NCBI GenBank assembly: GCA_963854835.1
Contig: OY978525.1
Span: 5,475,501-5,539,500 of the forward strand
Direction of reading: 5' to 3'
Length of the DNA stretch: 64,000 bases
Source: Megamerina dolium
Taxonomy: Eukaryota > Arthropoda > Insecta > Diptera > Megamerinidae
Part shown: positions 57,744 through 64,000 of the stretch, piece after piece
Position numbering within the stretch: position 1 is the first letter of the stretch
How the letters are laid out: every line of letters starts with the position of its first letter
Made by a program: the position numbers and the translations under genes
Notes under the pieces: generated by a model
The model's input: the letters and a program-made list of their open reading frames with translations, nothing else
Told to the model about the DNA's origin: nothing
Databases searched by the model: none

Positions 57744-58429
57744 ATATTTGAAAATTTATTTAACCTTAGGTGAAATTGAAATTGAACAGCAGAGACTCGA
57801 ATAAGTTAGCTGTGATGCATTATTTTGAATTGAATCGCTTTCGCAATATATAATTTATTTGGTTGTGTAATTTAATGAAGATCAAAGTCAAGTTCAAATT
57901 TTAAGCACATAATTCACTACATGAGCTCTACAAGCAGCTATTTTATAATGAAAATATGTGGCGAGCATTTCTAATGGACTCAAAAAAAATCAATATAAAT
58001 AAATATATCATCGAATTATAATAGGAACTGTATTTCTATTTAATTATTGAATGACGAGCTCTCGTGTGGAAATAGACGCTAAGTTTGTTCATAGGCCTAC
58101 ATAAGTTTACGTACAGTTTGTTGATTTGGCTCTTACCTAAGTGGGTGCTGTTTGTCGTCATTAAAAATTCTCGGAACTCATTAGAAGATTGATGTTTTGT
58201 TATATTGAAGGTGATGCTATAATATTTATAAGACTGCCATAACCCATTTTCATTAATTCGTAGTCTTCATATTGTAGGTAAGTTATGAAAAACTCCACAC
58301 GGATTTGTTGTTCTTAAACCATTCGTTCGCCACTAGCTTAAGTTGATACTGAAATGTGTCAAGGATGAAACGACGGTATATCAAGAAGTGTCTATCTTGA
58401 CAAATGGAATCGTCTGTAAGAGATTTAAT
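57744..58429. other. Intergenic, no gene seen
   Basis: No recognisable gene; decayed retroelement sequence may start before 58430. Confidence 0.45.
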
Positions 58430-58640
58430 AAGAGATTTTGAGGTTATGTTCCTAGTTATAAATTTTGGATTTAGCTTCGACCCAGTTTATACCACAGTAA
58501 GGTTCAGGACCAATAAGATTTGTTGCTGAGCCAATCCTAGCTAACTGGTCATCGATTTCATTACCTTCAATTCCAGATGCGTACTTTCAGTGCACTTCTC
58601 GCTGCACATTTTATAATGTGGATGTGCAAGGGAGATAATC
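58430..58640 (-). mobile_element. Non-LTR RNase H fragment
   Basis: Minus strand reads YASGIEGNEIDDQLARIGSA then TNLIGPEPYCGIN, the end of an RNase H domain as in I/LOA-type elements (SGIEGNE--D-LAR and GPEP-CGI blocks). Flanks are too decayed to extend it. Confidence 0.65.
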
Positions 58641-58913
58641 CAATTATCGCTTCAATCACTGCTAAAGGACAATTTCGCATAGTACCCGTTATTGCCATGC
58701 ATGCTTGCCTTTGGAAACTTGTAAGAAGCTTCCTAGCGGATTCTTGTGTGGCCTCCTTCTACCAAATGAGGGATGCGTATGTAATGATAGGACTCACCAT
58801 CATTGTTTACATCCAGTCTAAAATGATATTACGATACCGTTAGGCAGATGACCGTACATTACGGTAATGTCAACGTAAAAATCGTTGATTAATTAAAAAT
58901 ACAAGCGTCTTCA

Positions 58914-59697
58914 TGGGGTTTCTTTTGGGAGTGTAGCACTTTCAAATTTAGAAAGAAAAATAAAAAAATGCAATATTTTGGAACTAAAAATTTCTTTTAT
59001 TGGAAGAATAATTTTATACAATTAGTATTTGAATATGATTTCTGGCACATAGCCGCCGCAGCTGGATCGAACGTGCCATAATCTGTTACCTTTCAGTTAC
59101 CTTTTCAAGCGTTGGGGCAATTGCAATTCATTCAAAGTTGCTGGTTGTATCCGCATAAACTAGCCCTTTCACATATCACCACAAAAAATAGTCCGAAGGC
59201 TTTAAATCGGTAGATCTTGCAGGATAGTTCACAGATCCACTTCGAGAGATTATGTTATCGTCAAACGTTCCCTTCAATAAATCAATTGTTATGTTCGATG
59301 TTAGGCATGTTAGGCTCCATCTTACTGTATCTCTTTCATCCCTTCATCTTACATCTCTTTCACATTTATACCACGCAATTGGGGAATCAAATATTCAGTC
59401 ATTATGGCTCTGTACCGATCGTCATTCACGGTGACGTTGTTGCCTGCCATGTTTTTAATGAAGTATGAACCATTGAGCCAAAACTGAGCTTCATCACTGA
59501 ATACAAAAGCTTGGATGACAGAATTACAATTTTCGTAATAAATTTTCAATATTTTCAAGCGTTGTTGCGATATCAATCTTTCCATGATGAAATTGCAAAT
59601 CTTACTGAGTACAAATGACTTTTGGGTTACCAGATTTGATAAGTGCTTTACCGTTTTATCCCTATCGGAAACTGCTTTACTCTAAAAAAAAAACACC
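58914..59697 (-). mobile_element. Decayed Tc1/mariner-like element
   Basis: Minus strand: MERLISQQRLKILKIYYENC (helix-turn-helix start) runs directly into FVFSDEAQFWLNGSYF (first catalytic Asp region), NVTVNDDRYRAIMTEYLIPQ and then a decayed end. As in the 12466-13289 element, the region between the DNA-binding part and the catalytic core is deleted. Likely ends are GGGTTTCTTTTGGGAGTG near 58916 and AAAAAAAACACCCTA near 59699, imperfect inverted repeats. Confidence 0.72.
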
Positions 59698-60850
59698 CTA
59701 TATTTATTTGTCAGAGTCTCGAACGTTTTACTTTTACCATCCCAGACATTTACATCACCTATTTCTGTTCTTGTACATTTTACTTTTAACATCCCAGACT
59801 TTTACATCAGCTGTTGTTTTGACAGGCTGGCCACAAACTTCTCTCAGTAACGTTACCTGCCTTCAAACAGAGCTATTTCTTTATCGACACATAAAACAAA
59901 TCCACGCGGTCCAAATAAACTTTCGTATGAAAATCCCCAATATAAATTGGCCCAATCCGCAGATATCATATCCTAAATTTGATAAGCATAATAAAAGGAA
60001 AACTCATCCTAGAATCTGAGTATAATCTATCATGAATTATTGCTCTTTTTTTTTTTGAAACATTATGCCATTGTTTTGTAAGAAACTCCCTCATCATTAC
60101 CCTTTCGTATAATTTCATTCTATGTCGCCTATGTCATCGAATACTTAAGATTGCAATTACTCTTAAATGCGGTTTTCGAGCTTTGTGATGTTGAAAATGT
60201 GTCAATTATATCGTTTACAATTACAACATATAACAATAACAATATTCAACAACAATATTAAGTAATAGTAGTGGTGGTAGTAATGGCAAAAGAAATGAAC
60301 AACAATAATAAGAATCGGCATTATCATCAGCATTATCATCAGCATTATCATCAACATGAGAAACAACAATAATAATAATCATAATAATAATTGTAACAAA
60401 AACAACAATGAGAATATTCTACAATAGCATATACATATAGCAGAAAATTAGTAATTTCTTACATAGCTCCATTCATTTCTCCTCTATACATTCACTCATA
60501 CCAAATTTGTCGCATTCCCCCAGAGATATGAATATTATTGTTTTGCTTTATGTATGCTAGTACTTCTACAAAATAATTTGATTTTCATTTTATAAAACAA
60601 AAAGTGTATGTAATACATTCATTATTATGCTTTAAACTCTGCCATCAACCAAATATATATATACATACCACCAAAGTACATATGAAGCCAACAAGCCAAC
60701 AAGCCAAGAAGCCAAACAGTCATCCAGCCAACAGTAAAGAAATCTTGGCATTCATTTAATTTTTTGGCATCGGCTGCGATTTATAATTTAAGTACTACAT
60801 CCGAGTTACTTCTATCTATGTGCATTAAGGTGGATCAGATTTTTAAATGT
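59698..60850. other. Intergenic, simple-sequence rich
   Basis: No gene. Contains a 12-bp tandem repeat TTATCATCAGCA (about 60318-60355, three units), (AAC)/(AAT) tracts at 60240-60400 and a short AAGCCAACAAGCC repeat near 60686-60712. Confidence 0.55.
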
Positions 60851-62130
60851 AATCTAATTCAATAATTTTTCATTATTACTCCACAACTGCTAAGGCATCA
60901 CCCCAAGAGCGGTAGTGTGCATAACAAACCATCATTAATGTTTCCTCCTTCACCTTTTCATTGAACATACCTGCCCTCTGTCTCTAAGTTTTAGGTGGGC
61001 TCTCATACAAAATGAACGCAATAACATCTGAATATCGAAAAATATCCTTATATCTGCTCAGGAGTCACTACTAATCTGATAAAATGTATTACCGACTCTA
61101 ACTAATTTTTCATCCCCACACACTTATCCCTTATATCTATTCAGCAAAAGGGAGCTTCATATAAAATTAACGCTTCAGCCTATGAAAACGATAAATATCT
61201 TTATAGTTTGCCAGAAAAAGCCTCTAGAACAATGAAATGTAAGGCTGATCCAAATTATTTTTCCTCGCCAACATTTCATCTGAACTTGCTTACTTTCTAT
61301 CTCTATTCTTAAAGAGGGTTCCCATACAAAATGAAACCAAAATATCTATAAGTCATCAAATAAATCCAGTAGCAGCCCAATGTATTCTTGGGATTTAAAG
61401 CGGTGAAATATATGACCGGTCTCTATACATATATTTTCCTCACCAACATTTCATCTGAACTTACTCACTTTCTATCTCTATTCTTAAAGTGGGTTCTCAT
61501 AAAAATGAACCCAAAACACCTGAAAGTCGTCAAATAAATCCAATAGCAGCCCAGTCTATATAATTGTCCATGAATCTACGCTGTAAAAAAATTTTCGCTC
61601 CTAACCGTTACGCTAAACATACTTATTCTCTATCTCCGTCATTTAAGAGGGCTCTCATATAAAGTGAACAAAATAACACCTGAAAATCTACAAATGCAAA
61701 TGTTCATAGCTGCTCGGAAATTACCCTTAGAGCAGTAAAATGTATGACAAGCACTGATTCTGTTTCCTCATTTCTTCAAAATATACTTACTCCCAATCCT
61801 TATTCATTAAGGGCTCTTATGCAAAATGAACGGTTCAACTTCTGATAAATATGCTCACAGGCGGGCAGGAATCTCCATCTGTGAGCGAATTTAGAAAATC
61901 ATTTTTATTTCGCCAACATTTCCTATAAACTTACTTACATTCTATCGCAATTTTTAAAGAGGGTTCCCATACAAAATGATCCCAAAGCATCTGAAAGTCG
62001 ACAAACAAATCCAGTAGCAGTTGAGGCTATCGCTGAGCCTTCGAGACCCTTTACCAATATTTTCTCCAAATATACATCTCCTCTATATATTCTCTTTTTA
62101 TGAAGCGTAGCCTAATTAATTATTCACGGA
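60850..62130 (-). repeat. Family-1 tandem array, minus orientation
   Basis: Complementary unit marks: TTTTAGGTGGGCTCTCATACA (60989), AAAAGGGAGCTTCATATAAAA (61145), AAAGAGGGTTCCCATACAAAA (61311), AAAGTGGGTTCTCATAAAAAT (61486), AAGAGGGCTCTCATATAAAGT (61646), AAGGGCTCTTATGCAAAATGA (61808) and AAAGAGGGTTCCCATACAAAA (61957). The period is 149-175 bases. The longest family-1 array in the window. Confidence 0.87.
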
Positions 62131-62139
62131 AACTTATCC

Positions 62140-62960
62140 TAAATTTTGCGCTGTTCAAAAGTGGTCATTTTGACGTGATAGACAAAGAACGCCCAGGACA
62201 GCCAAAAAAAGTGTGAAGACAAAGAATTGGAAACATTACGCGATCAGGATTTGTATCAAACACAAATAAAACTGTCAGAATTATTGGGAAATTGGGTGCC
62301 ATACGAATTGAAGCCGAGAGACGTTGAGCGGCGGGTTTGCATGTCAGAAATGCTGCCTGCAAGCCATAAAAAGAAGTCATTTTTGCATCGTATGATTACT
62401 GGTAATCAAAAGTGGATCTATTATGATAACCCGAAATGCAATAAATCATATGTGAAGCCTGTCCAACCGGCAAAATCAACGACAAAGCCAAATATCTATG
62501 TCTCTGTATTTGGTGGGACCAGAAGGTAGTGTCGTATTATGAACTTGGGGAACCAAGTGTCATGATCACAGCGAACCTCTATCGAACATAATTAATTAAT
62601 TTGAAGTGAGAGTTGGCCGAAAAAATGCCCGGAATATGGGATCATACACGAGTCCATCATTTTTTATTCGCCATCATGGCAACGCTAGGCCTGATGTTGC
62701 TCAATTCGTTAAAAACTATTTGGAGAATAGTGGATGGGAAGTTTTACCTTACCTGCCTTATAGTCCAGACTTTGTCCCCGTCTGACTACCCTTACTGGAA
62801 TACGTTTCACTTCGGTACAGGGCATCCGAATTAGACTTGATTCATTTTTGACCTCAAAAAATGAGCAGTCCCTTTGGGACAGAATCCATAAATAGCCACA
62901 AGAGATAACGAAATGTTATAGCTTCCAATGGGAAGTACTTTGAATAGTGTATTCATTCAT
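62140..62960 (+). mobile_element. Broken mariner transposon
   Basis: Plus-strand pieces: FDVIDKERPGQPKKV, then NWVPYELKPRDVERR, SFLHRMITGNQKWIYYDNPK (first catalytic Asp mutated to Asn), WWDQKVVSYYELGEPS and a decayed C-terminal third. Several stops and frameshifts. Same subfamily as the 3.9-kb copy (the KPRDVERR linker is nearly identical). Confidence 0.85.
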
Positions 62961-64000
62961 TTTATTATCGAAATAAGTGCATATTTTCATAAAACTAGAA
63001 AATATTCGGAGTTTCTCAGCACATCAATGGAGGTAAATTTCTTAAAATGTTGCTCTACACAATTTGACTCACCATAATGTGTATGTTAAACATTAGATTG
63101 CCTTCATGCTACCATACTCCCATGTTAGGTTACTCATTATGGTAACATCTAAGTGAAAATACAAAAAAAAAAAAAATGTAAGTATGTAACATTCATTACC
63201 GCTCACCCGTCACATAAACTTTGGCTAGACAATGTGAACGAATGAACGCACGAATTTCCATTGAGTTAACTAGAGTAGAAGCACACGAGTACGAGTACAT
63301 ATCGTACATACCTTATATTTATTTGTATAGGTACGAACGTTGAAATTATTCTAAAGATGAGCAAACTCAAGAAGTAGTTCAAGTGTAAGGTCTTTCTTTC
63401 TTACATTGTTTTGTAGGAACGATTGGTTATTGTAAGGACACACATACTCACACGTATGCAATTGGTACCCATTACTACGTACTCCTAAATCTACTTAAAG
63501 TGCTTCAACTTGTGCAATTCTTATGGTTGCTTTTGCCAGACTTCAACTAAAATCTATGCGTTTATTTTTTCTTTACTTATTTTTGAGTTTGAATTTGTTC
63601 CATCACGTACAAAATTGTTTAAATACGTTTGTAAAGATGAACATGAATTTTCCGTACAAGTACGAACCAAGGGGGGTGCGCGTTGATTTTGAAAATAATA
63701 GGCACATGCTTGAAAATTTATTATAAATATATAAATGACAAAATTAAGTTTGAACTGTTCCCCATTGGAAATGAAGTATTGATGTAAAGTTCTCTGATTG
63801 GAATGAACTGATTTAATCTATAAAAAGTGGAAGTTTTTAGTTTCATAAAGAAAAAAGAACTGAAATAAACTAAAAAATAGATTTAAAAATAAGTTCTATA
63901 GCTTTCTCAATGTAAATTATTTAATGTGGATTCAATGCCAATAAGTAGAGTTTTTTTCCAAAAAATTATTGAAGGAAAAATAATCGATTCCGATTTTTTT
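62961..64000. other. Intergenic, no gene seen
   Basis: AT-rich with an A-run near 63163. The 67-codon frame at 63523-63726 has no recognisable domain. Confidence 0.5.

Noticed and set aside
59615..60019. 134-codon plus-strand frame
   Set aside because: It begins inside the Tc1/mariner-like remnant and shows no domain or coding pattern.

Overview
This looks like nuclear DNA from a higher (brachyceran) fly. It is AT-rich, its genes are split by short GT-AG introns, upstream elements are of TATA/initiator type, and the repeats are insect-type (mariner, Tc1/mariner-like, non-LTR elements and a tRNA-derived SINE). I cannot fix the species. The gene content is one insect RR-type cuticle protein gene and a cluster of seven secreted alpha-glucosidase (maltase, GH13) genes. 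Drosophila has the same pairing at 44D, where Lcp cuticle genes lie beside the Mal-A/Lvp maltases, so this is probably the orthologous block. || Layout. 1-2.8 kb: no gene, one SINE copy. 2.85-3.34 kb: two-exon cuticle protein gene. 3.8-15.6 kb: gene-free, filled with transposon remnants, microsatellites and several families of degenerate tandem repeat. 15.6-50.3 kb: maltase cluster, called A to G here: A (minus, 15647-17638), B (plus, 19388-21443), C (plus, 27765-30888), D (minus, 31208-33880), E (plus, 36477-38730), F (plus, 41582-45521), G (plus, 46141-50333). A/B are divergent, C/D convergent, and E, F, G are in tandem. 50.4-64 kb: gene-free and repeat-rich. || Each maltase model closes as an open frame of 571-628 residues with a predicted signal peptide and all three GH13 catalytic acids. 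They should act outside the cell, probably in gut or salivary secretions, releasing glucose from the non-reducing ends of maltose, sucrose and similar sugars. Intron positions are a mosaic of one ancestral set. E and C are the most diverged in conserved motifs. || Repeats. A roughly 150-165 bp unit with a TTTTGTATGGGAG core forms arrays at seven or more places in both orientations, including inside introns of C and G. A second roughly 150 bp family (55.4-56.8 kb) shares part of that core. There is also a SINE family with at least five clear copies, a 650-bp fold-back element with long inverted arms, a hAT-type MITE with a perfect 8-bp target duplication, and several broken mariner-type transposons. 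I found no RNA gene, no CRISPR array and no convincing new multi-gene system. The repeat families and the diverged maltases are the items most worth following up. All exon boundaries come from reading frame, splice consensus and alignment of the paralogues with each other, not from transcripts.
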